The notes under the pieces were generated by a model. It was not told the origin of the DNA and did no database searches. It saw only the letters and a list, made by a program, of their open reading frames with translations. Of a stretch of 64,000 bases of DNA, positions 42,202-50,496 are shown piece by piece (within the stretch, counting starts at the first letter, position 1; each line of letters begins with the position of its first letter). Origin of the DNA: Leptolyngbya sp. 'hensonii' (GTDB lineage Bacteria; Cyanobacteriota; Cyanobacteriia; GCF-001939115); assembly GCF_001939115.1 (NCBI RefSeq), contig NZ_MQTZ01000041.1:186001-250000 (forward strand). The letters run 5' to 3'. The position numbers and the translations under genes were made by a program.

Positions 42202-43440
42202 CTACATCAACAAAAATCTTTCAAAAGACTCTGCCGATACGGGAGGACTAAATAGATATCCTTGGGCCAGGTCGCAATGATTGTCACAGAGAAATATCAG
42301 CTCTTCTTCAGTTTCTACACCTTCAGCAATAACCTTTAAATTCAGCCCATGAGCCATTCGAATAATGGCCTGGATAATCGCAATCTTGCCTGGGTTGTGG
42401 GTAATGCTGCGGATAAAACTGCGATCGATCTTAACGATGTCAAACGGGAAGTGTTGCAAATAGCTCAGAGAAGAATATCCTGTCCCAAAATCATCAATCG
42501 CAAGTTGCACCCCAATGGACTTGAGCTCATCAATCATCCGAACAACTAACATGGAATCCTGGACTAGCAGACTTTCTGTTAATTCTAAATCCAGCAGTTC
42601 AGGTGCCAAATCCGTCTCCAGCAGAGTCTGAGCCACAATTTTGGCTAGCCCCTCTTGATTAAACTGACGAACTGATAAATTGACTGAAATCTTGAGCGGC
42701 GCAGGATATCTGATTTGCCACGATTTAGCCTGGGCACAGGCTTTTCTCAAAATCCATTCCCCGATCGGCCCAATGATGCCTGCTTCTTCCGCAATCGGAA
42801 TAAACGTGGTGGGTGAAATCATGCCACGTTTTGGATGCTGCCAGCGTAGAAGGGCCTCTGCACCTACAATCTGTCGATCCTGAAGCCTTACTAAGGGTTG
42901 ATAGTAAACCTGTAACTCCTGATTTTCCAAAGCAAAATGCAAATCATTTTCCAGAACCAGTTGTTCAGAACCACCGATTTTAAGAGCGGCTCTCTGGATC
43001 GAGAGTTGTAGATTTTTGCTTAGCTCTTCTGCTGTTACCAATGACTCTAAAATCTCAACTTGTTGCTGATGCTTTTGCAGAGCCATTCTAATTGTTGCAT
43101 GCAGTTCCCGCTCATTGAAAGGCTTCAGGACATAACCATAAGAACCTGTATTTTCCGCTCGTTGCAATGTTTTATCATCCGCATAAGCAGTCAAGTAGAT
43201 CACTGGAATACCATAGTTTCTATAAATTTTTGTGGCTGTTTCTATCCCATCTATCTCTCCTTTAATCACAATATCCATCAAGACCAAATTGGGTTTCTTC
43301 TCAGCAGAAGCTTTCAAGGCTGCTTCTCCCGAGGAGACGATATCCAACACCTGATACCCCAATCTCTTAAGTTTTCTACTTAGATTTTGAGCAATTAATA
43401 ATTCATCTTCAACAATCAGAACATTGATCTCATGCATCAT
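42202..43440 (-). CDS. Response regulator with EAL (cyclic di-GMP phosphodiesterase) output
   Basis: The protein has a receiver (about 1-125, acceptor Asp in L-V-L-M-D-I-V-I) and an EAL domain (about 160-410). The EAL signature reads G-A-E-A-L-L-R-W, with N-L-S-V-R-Q-F, E-L-T-E-S, D-D-F-G-T-G-Y-S-S-L, K-I-D-R-S-F and E-G-V-E-T-E, so all metal- and base-binding residues appear intact and the domain should hydrolyse cyclic di-GMP. The ATG pair at 43440/43437 is preferred over an upstream ATG at 43482. Its receiver strongly resembles those of the two regulators at 43527 and 45291, so the three form a paralogous set at the end of the minus-strand signalling array. Confidence 0.92.
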   Translation of the reverse strand: MMHEINVLIVEDELLIAQNLSRKLKRLGYQVLDIVSSGEAALKASAEKKPNLVLMDIVIKGEIDGIETATKIYRNYGIPVIYLTAYADDKTLQRAENTGSYGYVLKPFNERELHATIRMALQKHQQQVEILESLVTAEELSKNLQLSIQRAALKIGGSEQLVLENDLHFALENQELQVYYQPLVRLQDRQIVGAEALLRWQHPKRGMISPTTFIPIAEEAGIIGPIGEWILRKACAQAKSWQIRYPAPLKISVNLSVRQFNQEGLAKIVAQTLLETDLAPELLDLELTESLLVQDSMLVVRMIDELKSIGVQLAIDDFGTGYSSLSYLQHFPFDIVKIDRSFIRSITHNPGKIAIIQAIIRMAHGLNLKVIAEGVETEEELIFLCDNHCDLAQGYLFSPPVSAESFERFLLM

Positions 43441-43526
43441 AGTTTTCTTGTGAAAATTTTGTTCCTTGTCTGTTCTTTGCATTTTATTCTATTGGGGGAT
43501 TTCTCATTTCAGAAAGTGGGCTCTCA

Positions 43527-44405
43527 TTATGCATATTTCCTTTTTTCAAGATCCTGTCTGGCTCTTTTTAATATGAATTCAAAACTAGAATCATCAGAAT
43601 AATAGGAGGCCATACCAATATTAATCGTCAGTTGAGTACGTTGTCCTAGCAGTGCAATAGGCGTGTCTGCGATCGCTTGTCTCACCTGCGCTGCCACTAC
43701 CCCCATCTCATCACAACTCGTTTCGGGGGAAAAAATGATGAATTCTCCCGAATTCAATTGACCGATATAATCTAGTTTATGCAACATTAATGAGGCTATT
43801 TTTATAACCACATCCCGCAATGCCCTACTGAAGAGACAATCATCAGCTTCAAGCGTGTAATTTGACCAATCCACCTGCATCATCAGGACTGAAAAGGTCG
43901 TAGACACCGAAAAGTTCCGGTTAGCCTGAACCGTCAACTGAAAATCCTTCTCTGCCAGAGATAAGAAGTGATCGCAATCCAGGATGCTAGTTGCAGGATT
44001 TATCTGAACCAGTCTCAGCATCTCAACGACCCGTTGATGATGTCCCATAGCAACTTCGATCGTTCCCTTGAGTTGTTCCTTCTTAAAGGGCTTCACCATA
44101 AAACCGTAGGCTCCAGTTTCCCTGGCTCGTCGAATTGTTGCACTATCGGTATAGGCTGTAATGTAGATGATAGGAATTCCATACTGGTTCTGAATTTTCA
44201 GAGCTGCTTCAATCCCGTTTATCTGGCCTTTAATCACAATATCCATCAGGACTAAATCAGGTTTTTTTTCACCAGCAACCTCGATAGCTGCCTCTCCAGA
44301 AGAGACAATATCCACAACCTGATAATTTAGTTTTTTAAGCATCCTGGCCAGGTTATGTGCGATCAAAAGTTCATCTTCAACAATCAGGATACTGATGTTC
44401 TCCAT
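43527..44405 (-). CDS. Response regulator with degenerate GGDEF domain
   Basis: The ATG at 44405 has GAGG ten bases upstream. The receiver (1-122) is intact, with acceptor D55 in L-M-D-I-V-I. The second half (about 135-290) follows the GGDEF fold but the signature reads N-S-G-E-F (218-222), losing the central Asp needed for metal and catalysis, and the region that holds the GTP-binding residues is also altered (L-M-M-Q-V-D-W-S). It is probably catalytically dead and may act as a receptor or protein-binding platform. It follows the HisKA_2 kinase gene by 11 bases, matching the kinase-receiver order seen twice more upstream. Confidence 0.85.
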   Translation of the reverse strand: MENISILIVEDELLIAHNLARMLKKLNYQVVDIVSSGEAAIEVAGEKKPDLVLMDIVIKGQINGIEAALKIQNQYGIPIIYITAYTDSATIRRARETGAYGFMVKPFKKEQLKGTIEVAMGHHQRVVEMLRLVQINPATSILDCDHFLSLAEKDFQLTVQANRNFSVSTTFSVLMMQVDWSNYTLEADDCLFSRALRDVVIKIASLMLHKLDYIGQLNSGEFIIFSPETSCDEMGVVAAQVRQAIADTPIALLGQRTQLTINIGMASYYSDDSSFEFILKRARQDLEKRKYA

Positions 44406-44416
44406 CGTTAAAATCC

Positions 44417-45316
44417 TCAAACTCTTTGTTGATAATGAAGCTCTGAAAAAGTTAGTTCGATCGTGGTTCCACTATCTTGAAAAAGCTCAATATTTCCTTC
44501 TAATTGCTGGGTGAGTAAGCAGATCAATTGAAACCCCATAGACTCAGTGGTATGGGCATCAAAATTATCAGGACAGCCAATGCCATCATCTCTAACCACA
44601 ACCGTGATATGACGATTTGTTCCTTTTGCACTCAACCAAAGATGGCCGGTTCGCTGCCCCGGAAAAGCATGCTCAAATACATTGGAAACCAGCTCGCTCA
44701 CAATTAATCCACAGGGCATAACCATTTCAATATTTAACCAGATTGAGTCCAAATCCGTGTGAACCTGAATTCTTTCAAAGTTCATACTGGAAGAAAACAA
44801 TAATTGATTCATCAGAGTTGCCAGATATTCACCCAGATCGATTTGAGCCAAATTTTGGGATTGATAAAGCTTTTCATGAATCAAGGCCATAGATTGAATC
44901 CGATTTTGACTTTCACCAATCATTTTGATCAATCTCTGATCCTCAATATAATCCGTCTGCCACTCTAGAAGACTAGACACAACCAGCAAATCATTTTTAA
45001 CGCGATGATGAATCTCTTTTAATAAAATCTCTTTTTCTTGGAGTGAGCTTTGGAGTTCCTCTTTAGCCTGTTGCAATTCTCTTAAGGTATATTCTCGCTG
45101 GCTGAGTTCTACCTGCAATTGCCCATATAGTTGGGATTGTTGAACTGCAAAGCCCACCTGGATCGTTAATTTCTGGAGCAGTTCAATTTCCCAGGATAGC
45201 CAGGAACGAGGTTGCTCACAGTGCTGCACAATCAGAAGCCCCCATAACTGTTGATCTTGCGAATGACCCTGCAAAATCGGAACAATAAGATTAGCTCTCA
45301 CTTGAAACTGTGCCAA
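44417..45316 (-). CDS. HisKA_2/HATPase histidine kinase truncated inside its GAF domain
   Basis: Its N-terminus begins in the middle of a GAF domain: after the TTG start, A-Q-F-Q-V-R-A-N-L-I-V-P-I-L is a strand normally found about 100 residues into such a domain. An in-frame TGA lies directly before the TTG, so no longer form exists. It continues with the end of the GAF (to about 65), a coiled coil, a HisKA_2 motif (K-E-I-H-H-R-V-K-N near residue 100) and a HATPase domain (about 180-295). The first 26 bases overlap the 3' end of the GGDEF gene in another frame. The kinase part appears complete. I read it as a chimeric gene whose 5' half was lost by deletion. It may still be expressed by translational coupling. 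Confidence 0.72.
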   Translation of the reverse strand: MAQFQVRANLIVPILQGHSQDQQLWGLLIVQHCEQPRSWLSWEIELLQKLTIQVGFAVQQSQLYGQLQVELSQREYTLRELQQAKEELQSSLQEKEILLKEIHHRVKNDLLVVSSLLEWQTDYIEDQRLIKMIGESQNRIQSMALIHEKLYQSQNLAQIDLGEYLATLMNQLLFSSSMNFERIQVHTDLDSIWLNIEMVMPCGLIVSELVSNVFEHAFPGQRTGHLWLSAKGTNRHITVVVRDDGIGCPDNFDAHTTESMGFQLICLLTQQLEGNIELFQDSGTTIELTFSELHYQQRV

Positions 45317-46196
45317 TCATGGCAACCCGATTACGACCCTGTCGTTTCGCCTCATAAAGGGCTCTATCAGCTCGTTCCAGAATCATTTCAAGTTTCTCAT
45401 CGCCGATTTGATACGTAGTCAAGCCGATGCTGACCGACAATTTAATGCTCTGGCTCTGGTGTTCTAGAGAGACTGCAGTAATCGCATGGCAAAGGCGTTC
45501 AGCCACTGCCATGCCCCCCGCAGCACTGGTTTCAGGCAGGATAATTGCAAACTCGTCCCCACCCAAACGCCCCACAAGATCGATCTTGCGTAATTTATGG
45601 GTAATTGCTGAGATTGTAGCTTTGAGCACTTCATCCCCTAACCCATGTCCATAGGTATCATTAATTTGCTTGAAGTGGTCCAGGTCTATTAACAGTAATG
45701 AAAATGAAGTTCCATAACGACAGGATCGACGGATTTCTTGCTCTCCCAATGCATAAAAATGGCGACGATTTGCCACCTGAGTTAAAGGATCTGTGATCGC
45801 CAGATGCTTCGTAGATTTAATTTCTTGATATTGGCTTAAAGCCATCTTGATAACAATATGAACTTCTTTTTCCTTAAAGGGCTTCAGGATATAGCCATAG
45901 GCTGAAACCTCTGCAGCCCGACCTAAGGTCTCGTCATCTGCATAAGCCGTGATAAAGACAATTGGAATGTCATAGCTCTGACGAATTTTGGCTGCTGTTT
46001 CTATGCCGTCTAATTCTCCTTTAATCACAATATCCATTAACACTAAATCCGGCTTTTTGATCGCAGCAGATTGGATAGCTGCATCTCCTGAAGAGACAAC
46101 ATCAACAATTTGATAGCCCAGCTTCTTCAGCGATCGAGCCAGGTTATGAGCGATTAGTAATTCATCTTCAACAATTAAGATATTAGTCGGAAGCAT
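45291..46196 (-). CDS. Response regulator with active-looking GGDEF (diguanylate cyclase) output
   Basis: This protein has a receiver (1-122, acceptor D55) and a GGDEF domain (about 130-292). The catalytic motif G-G-D-E-F is intact at 212-216 and a canonical RxxD inhibitory site (R-K-I-D, 203-206) lies five residues before it, so it should make cyclic di-GMP and be feedback-inhibited. The substrate-site helix with D-L-D-H-F-K-Q-I-N-D is also intact. The domain ends normally at R-N-R-V-A; the last nine residues are read from the GAF-coding DNA of the next gene in another frame, evidence for a junction. Activation by phosphorylation from one of the neighbouring kinases is expected. Confidence 0.92.
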   Translation of the reverse strand: MLPTNILIVEDELLIAHNLARSLKKLGYQIVDVVSSGDAAIQSAAIKKPDLVLMDIVIKGELDGIETAAKIRQSYDIPIVFITAYADDETLGRAAEVSAYGYILKPFKEKEVHIVIKMALSQYQEIKSTKHLAITDPLTQVANRRHFYALGEQEIRRSCRYGTSFSLLLIDLDHFKQINDTYGHGLGDEVLKATISAITHKLRKIDLVGRLGGDEFAIILPETSAAGGMAVAERLCHAITAVSLEHQSQSIKLSVSIGLTTYQIGDEKLEMILERADRALYEAKRQGRNRVAMIGTVSSES

Positions 46197-46203
46197 TAGT
46201 CTG

Positions 46204-46254
46204 TAATCTCTTGTGATACTGAAGCTCTGCGAAATCGAAGTTAAGTACTGGGCA
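46204..46254 (-). pseudogene. Remnant of a HisKA_2 kinase C-terminus
   Basis: Read on the minus strand this stretch gives L-N-F-D-F-A-E-L-Q-Y-H-K-R-L, nearly the same as the last residues of the neighbouring kinases (L-T-F-S-E-L-Q-Y-R-K-R-L at 46401 and L-T-F-S-E-L-H-Y-Q-Q-R-V at 44417). The position just before the receiver-GGDEF ATG also matches their spacing. The stop codon is lost. No other part of that kinase remains. Confidence 0.72.
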
Positions 46255-46309
46255 CAGAAAAAGAGTAAGATTCTGAGGAAAAATTACATAGGAAACTTAA
46301 ATAGAACAG

Positions 46310-46396
46310 TTAATAGCCCATCTTTTTCAGTGTCCGAGATAGGGTATGGGCAATAAGCAACTCATCCTCAACGATCAAGATATTAATGCCAACCAT
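46310..46396 (-). pseudogene. Truncated receiver-domain remnant
   Basis: From an ATG at 46394-46396 the minus strand encodes 28 residues that match the N-terminus of the neighbouring receivers (N-I-L-I-V-E-D-E-L-L-I-A-H-T-L, then K-K-M-G-Y) and then stops at a TAA where the paralogues have CAA. The rest of the receiver and its output are deleted. Its position just after the LOV kinase matches the kinase-receiver order of the array. Confidence 0.82.
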
Positions 46397-46400
46397 TAAT

Positions 46401-48737
46401 TTAGAGTCTCTTGCGGTATTGAAGTTCTGAGAAGGTGAGATGGAAGATTGTGCCATTATCTTGATGCATCTGAATTTTTCCTTCCAATTGTTGGGTCAAA
46501 AGACAAACCAGTTGCAACCCCAGAGACTGGGTATTCCGGAAGTCCAAATTATCCGGAAAACCAACTCCATTATCCTTAATTGTTATCGTGATTTGCTTGC
46601 GATCATTCGCAGAAACCTTCAGCCATAGTTGCCCTTTACTTTGATCTGGAAATGCATGTTCAAATACGTTAGAAATTAACTCACTCACAATTAGCCCACA
46701 GGGAGTTGCTGTCTCAATATTGAGAAAAACTGGTTCAAGCTCTACGCTAAATTCAATCCTTTCGTCATTCAAATTGAAAGAAAATAATAATTGCCTCGCC
46801 AGAGTCTCCAAATAATCACTGAAATTAATTTCAGCAAGATTTTCAGATCTATATAATTTTTCATGGATTAGGGCCATGGATTGGATGCGATGCTGACTTT
46901 CTTCAAAGATTTTGATCACAGCTACATCTTGCAGATAATCAATCTGCCAATCTAGAAGACTGGAAACCACCAGCAGATTATTTTTGACGCGATGATGAAT
47001 TTCCTTGAGCAAGATTTCTTTTTCTTGTAGAGATGATTTTAGTTGTTCTTCTGCAATCTTGCGATCCGTAATATCCCGACAAACACAGACCAATCCGCCG
47101 CCTTCGATTAACGTGAGAGAAACTTCCTCCGCAAAAGTAGATCCGTTCCGTCGTCGGGCTGTGGCTTCTCCTTGCCAGTGACGATCTCGACCTAACACAG
47201 GAAAGATTTCTCGCTGAAACCGCTCAATTTCCTCAGGTTGATAGAGTTCTTGCCAGGTCCTACCGATGAGATCCGCCGGAGTTTCATAGCCAAACAACCG
47301 CACATGGGCATCATTGAGATAGATGTACCGATCGTCAGCACCCAGAATCGCAATCCCATCGATTGCAGCCTCTACCGCAGCCAACTGACGCTTCAGGGAG
47401 CGTTCTGATTTCTCTCGTTCTGTAACATCCCGATATTGCCAGAGATGACCCCGATAAATTTGATCCACAAAAACAGGCACATAATCAAACTCAAAAATCC
47501 GTTCATCAACCAGATAAAGCACTTCCCCAACGACTGCTTTTTGACCTGCTAAAATCTCCTGAATACGGGGCAGGAAATGGTCTGGATCTTGAAAGAGGTG
47601 TTTGGATTGTTGGGCAGTCTGCTCACAGTTCATCCCAATTAAGGTTTCTGGAGGTACTGGGATATGAAAGAGATTACAAAAAGCCTGATTGACAACGACG
47701 ATATTACGAAACTCATCTTCCACCAGAATCCCAGCCTGCAAGCTCTGGATTAAGGTAGTGAGTCGCGATGCGATCGTCTGAGTCTGCTGCTCTGCAAGCT
47801 TGCGCTCTGTGACATCTGTTTGGATGCCAATATAGTGGGTCAGATTGCTCTGTTCGTCATATATGGGTGCAATGCTCAGTTCATTCCAGAAAAGGGTGCC
47901 ATCTTTGCGATAGTTACGCAGGGTCACAATCCCACTCTGGCCTTCTGTTAGCACACCTCGGAGTTCCTGGAGGCCAGGTTGCTGTGTATCTTTGCCCTGG
48001 AGAAATCGGCAATTACGTCCCAACACTTCTTCTGCTGAGTAACCAGTGATCTGTTCAAAGGCCGGATTTACAAAAATCGTGGGGTAATCCGATCGACGGG
48101 CATCAACAATTACAATTCCATTGCTGCTGGCAGCAATCGCTCGTCCCTGAAGTTTCAAAATCTCTTCGATCTGGGACGCTGGGGGAACATCTTTGAGTTC
48201 CGGAGATCCTGGGCAGGACTCCTGCTGCAAACGAACCCTATTGAATTCGCCCATCATCCAGAAGAGATCGGTGGAACACTCAAGCATCCGATGTTCCAAC
48301 TTTTCAGTGAGTTGCTCGATTTGAGCATTCTGAGCCTCCAGTTCTCGAGAGAGCGATCGCATCTGAAGATGCAGACGAACGCGAGCCGAAACTTCTTCGG
48401 GTCGTAAGGGTAGGGTGAGATAATCTACAACAACTGCAGGCAAAGCAGCCTGAGCGGACCAGGAATCCACAGCAGACATCAGAATGATTGGAATCGACTG
48501 TGTGTGGGGATTGGCCTGTAATTGCTGGCAAAATTCCAAACCCTCCAGATCAGATAGCGTGCTATTGAGCAGAATTAAATCCGGTTGGGTTTCCCGAATC
48601 TGAGCGATCGCTGCCTGTCCTGCATTTGCACTACTCAAGAGCCATCCTGTTCCCTCAAGCACCTGCTTCAACACCCCCAAATGCTCAGGATTGCCATCTA
48701 TCAATAAAATCACGGCCTGATCGGGCAGGAGGGACAT
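46401..48737 (-). CDS. LOV-domain (blue-light) histidine kinase with pseudo-receiver, HisKA_2 type
   Basis: The 778-residue form starts at 48737; a TTG five codons upstream is possible. The N-terminal receiver-like domain (about 5-125) has Asn (N58) in place of the acceptor Asp and Leu in place of the conserved Lys, so it cannot be phosphorylated normally. Residues 197-315 are a LOV domain with the flavin-adduct motif G-R-N-C-R-F-L-Q (C242) and N-Y-R-K-D-G-T-L-F-W-N. Two more PAS domains follow (about 318-430, 440-560), then HisKA_2 (H-H-R-V-K-N-N-L) and HATPase (about 655-775, E-H-A-F and D-N-G-V-G-F). It should sense blue light through a flavin. The matching receiver directly downstream is a remnant, so it probably signals to the other receivers in the array. 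Confidence 0.92.
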   Translation of the reverse strand: MSLLPDQAVILLIDGNPEHLGVLKQVLEGTGWLLSSANAGQAAIAQIRETQPDLILLNSTLSDLEGLEFCQQLQANPHTQSIPIILMSAVDSWSAQAALPAVVVDYLTLPLRPEEVSARVRLHLQMRSLSRELEAQNAQIEQLTEKLEHRMLECSTDLFWMMGEFNRVRLQQESCPGSPELKDVPPASQIEEILKLQGRAIAASSNGIVIVDARRSDYPTIFVNPAFEQITGYSAEEVLGRNCRFLQGKDTQQPGLQELRGVLTEGQSGIVTLRNYRKDGTLFWNELSIAPIYDEQSNLTHYIGIQTDVTERKLAEQQTQTIASRLTTLIQSLQAGILVEDEFRNIVVVNQAFCNLFHIPVPPETLIGMNCEQTAQQSKHLFQDPDHFLPRIQEILAGQKAVVGEVLYLVDERIFEFDYVPVFVDQIYRGHLWQYRDVTEREKSERSLKRQLAAVEAAIDGIAILGADDRYIYLNDAHVRLFGYETPADLIGRTWQELYQPEEIERFQREIFPVLGRDRHWQGEATARRRNGSTFAEEVSLTLIEGGGLVCVCRDITDRKIAEEQLKSSLQEKEILLKEIHHRVKNNLLVVSSLLDWQIDYLQDVAVIKIFEESQHRIQSMALIHEKLYRSENLAEINFSDYLETLARQLLFSFNLNDERIEFSVELEPVFLNIETATPCGLIVSELISNVFEHAFPDQSKGQLWLKVSANDRKQITITIKDNGVGFPDNLDFRNTQSLGLQLVCLLTQQLEGKIQMHQDNGTIFHLTFSELQYRKRL

Positions 48738-49108
48738 ATACTTGATTCTCAAAATTAATGCATCACACCATAGAGAGATTACCCCCTCTCTATGATTATA
48801 AGTTTGGATAGAATGTTAGGCTGGGTGGGAGATTGGAGTCCCGTAGTTACCCCAGGCCTCATGTTCGACTATCTGGATAAATCAGAAATTTCCCGGTAGT
48901 CATGGAGACAGAGTTGGGTGGCTCGCACTAGCTACAGGATTCTTGGCCAAATTGCCCTGCTTTCTGCTTTTCCGGTTTCCTGGCATGTCCGGTAGACCTG
49001 CAAGGAGGTAATGTCCCTGACCCACAAACTAAAATCACAGTTGTAGACCTACTACCGAAGAACCTTAAAACTCTTAAGAATCAATCATCTCAAGGGTTTT
49101 AGACCTAA
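48738..49108. promoter_or_regulatory. Upstream region of the LOV kinase, with a hairpin
   Basis: About 370 bases between the LOV kinase and the tRNA gene. A perfect 9-bp inverted repeat (CATAGAGAG at 48769-48777 and CTCTCTATG at 48786-48794) lies 32 bases upstream of the kinase ATG and may be an operator or attenuating hairpin. The rest has no open frame of note and no RNA family that I can recognise. A small RNA cannot be excluded. Confidence 0.35.
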
Positions 49109-49179
49109 GCGGGTGATGGGACTCGAACCCACGACATTCAGCTTGGGAAGCTGACGTTCTACCACTGAACTACACCCGC
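49109..49179 (-). tRNA. tRNA-Gly, anticodon CCC
   Basis: The minus strand folds as a standard 71-base tRNA: acceptor arms GCGGGTG/CACCCGC, a D-arm with AGTTCAGTGGTAGAAC, an anticodon stem TCAGC/GCTGA closing the loop TTCCCAA (anticodon CCC, reading GGG codons), and a T-arm with GGTTCGAGTCC. The 3' CCA is not encoded. No other tRNA is adjacent. Confidence 0.95.
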
Positions 49180-49338
49180 AACAACCACTCGCTACTCGTT
49201 TTCTAGCATGGAAGCCTATTATAACCAATCCCTCCCGGATTGGGAAAACCTATTCAGTGATTTGTCAATTAAATCTTGAGCGGGCATAGGGGACTCCCCT
49301 ATCCGTCAAATTTTTGACGCTATGCACTTCAAGCGATC

Positions 49339-49364
49339 AAAAAAAGGGTGGAACATGTCCACCC
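49339..49364 (-). terminator. Rho-independent terminator of the TPR gene
   Basis: On the minus strand GGGTGGA pairs with TCCACCC (49346-49352 and 49358-49364 on the plus strand) with a five-base loop, and the stem is followed by seven T residues (49339-49345 as A on the plus strand). It lies 51 bases after the TPR stop codon at 49415. Confidence 0.88.
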
Positions 49365-49414
49365 CTCAACCTCATTAGAAGTTGTCGTCGAATCTATCCA
49401 GGTAAAAGCCAGAA

Positions 49415-50311
49415 TCAGTTAGTCACCGGGCCAGACTTCAGGCGCTCCAGGATCTGGTCAATCTTCTTAACCGCCTGTGTGTTGCCCTTGCTGGCATAAA
49501 TCTGTCTAGCCTGCATGAAGGCATCCGTAGCATCGGCCTTTTTATTCTGCCGGACCAGTGCAATCCCCAGATTGTAGTAAGCGCTGCCATTTTGAGGATC
49601 TATCTTAATGGCCTGGTTGTAAGCTTCAACTGCAGCTTCAAACCGATCGGCATCGTCCAGGGCATTTCCCAAACCCACGTAGGCTGGCACAAAATTGGGA
49701 TTTCTCTGAATAGCCTGCCGGTAAGCCTTAATGGCCGCTTCATACTGTTTCAGATCATACAGCGCATTCCCCAGACTATTGTGCCCCTGAACAAAATCAG
49801 GTTTCAGCTCAGTGGTCGTTTGGAAAGCCCTAGCCGCCTCTTGCATCTTGCCAACACGGGCCAGGGTAATGCCCATGTTGTAGTAAATCATCGGCTCATT
49901 CGGATCAATCTTGATTGCTGCCTTATAGGCTGAGATTGCTTCCTCAGGGTTGCCACTGTCGTCTAGGGCATTCCCCAGGCCAACATAAGCATCCACATAA
50001 TCTTTCCTGATCTGAATGGCCTTTTTATAGGCATTCACCGCTTCTTTGAACTTGCCCTGATCATAGAGTTCATTACCGCGCTGATAGTAGGTCTCAGCGC
50101 TTTCAGACTGAACCATTAAATCATAGGGGTCAGCCTTGACAGCATTGGCAGAACTCTGATCTGCAGCCCGCTCCAACCCGTTAGCAACCGTTCGACTCGG
50201 AGTGGAACCCTTCTCCGCAGAAAAGCTCTGGCCGACTCCAGTAAAAAGTGTTAAACCCGCGATACCCAATGCGACTGGGATCTTAACTTGCCAAGAATTA
50301 GAATGCCTCAT
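49415..50311 (-). CDS. Exported TPR-repeat protein
   Basis: A signal peptide (about 1-32, ending F-S-A) precedes a short Ser/Ala-rich linker and about six tandem tetratricopeptide repeats from residue 72 to 290. The repeats alternate between Y-Y-Q-R-G-N-E-L-Y-D-Q-G-K-F-K-E-A-V, Y-V-G-L-G-N-A-L-D-D and Y-Y-N-L/M-G-I-A/T-L, showing that pairs of repeats were duplicated. TPR proteins scaffold protein assemblies. Periplasmic TPR proteins are numerous in cyanobacteria, and no specific partner can be named. It has its own terminator and is divergent from the HD-domain gene. Confidence 0.85.
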   Translation of the reverse strand: MRHSNSWQVKIPVALGIAGLTLFTGVGQSFSAEKGSTPSRTVANGLERAADQSSANAVKADPYDLMVQSESAETYYQRGNELYDQGKFKEAVNAYKKAIQIRKDYVDAYVGLGNALDDSGNPEEAISAYKAAIKIDPNEPMIYYNMGITLARVGKMQEAARAFQTTTELKPDFVQGHNSLGNALYDLKQYEAAIKAYRQAIQRNPNFVPAYVGLGNALDDADRFEAAVEAYNQAIKIDPQNGSAYYNLGIALVRQNKKADATDAFMQARQIYASKGNTQAVKKIDQILERLKSGPVTN

Positions 50312-50496
50312 CTCTAGTAGCCTCGTTCAGCTTGCATCTGCTTGAATAATCTGCCTTACCAACCCGTTATCATTCTGTCTGTGTTGATATTGAGTTGATA
50401 GCGAAAGGTATAGATGTCTATGATCAGGGATACTTTGTGTACGTGTCGATTTCCGTAAAAATAATTTCAATAACTGGCCCTAGCTGGGTAACAGGG

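Noticed and set aside
48800-49100. A 6S, tmRNA or RNase P RNA between the LOV kinase and tRNA-Gly
   Set aside because: The stretch has short hairpins but none of the conserved core sequences I can recall for these RNAs.
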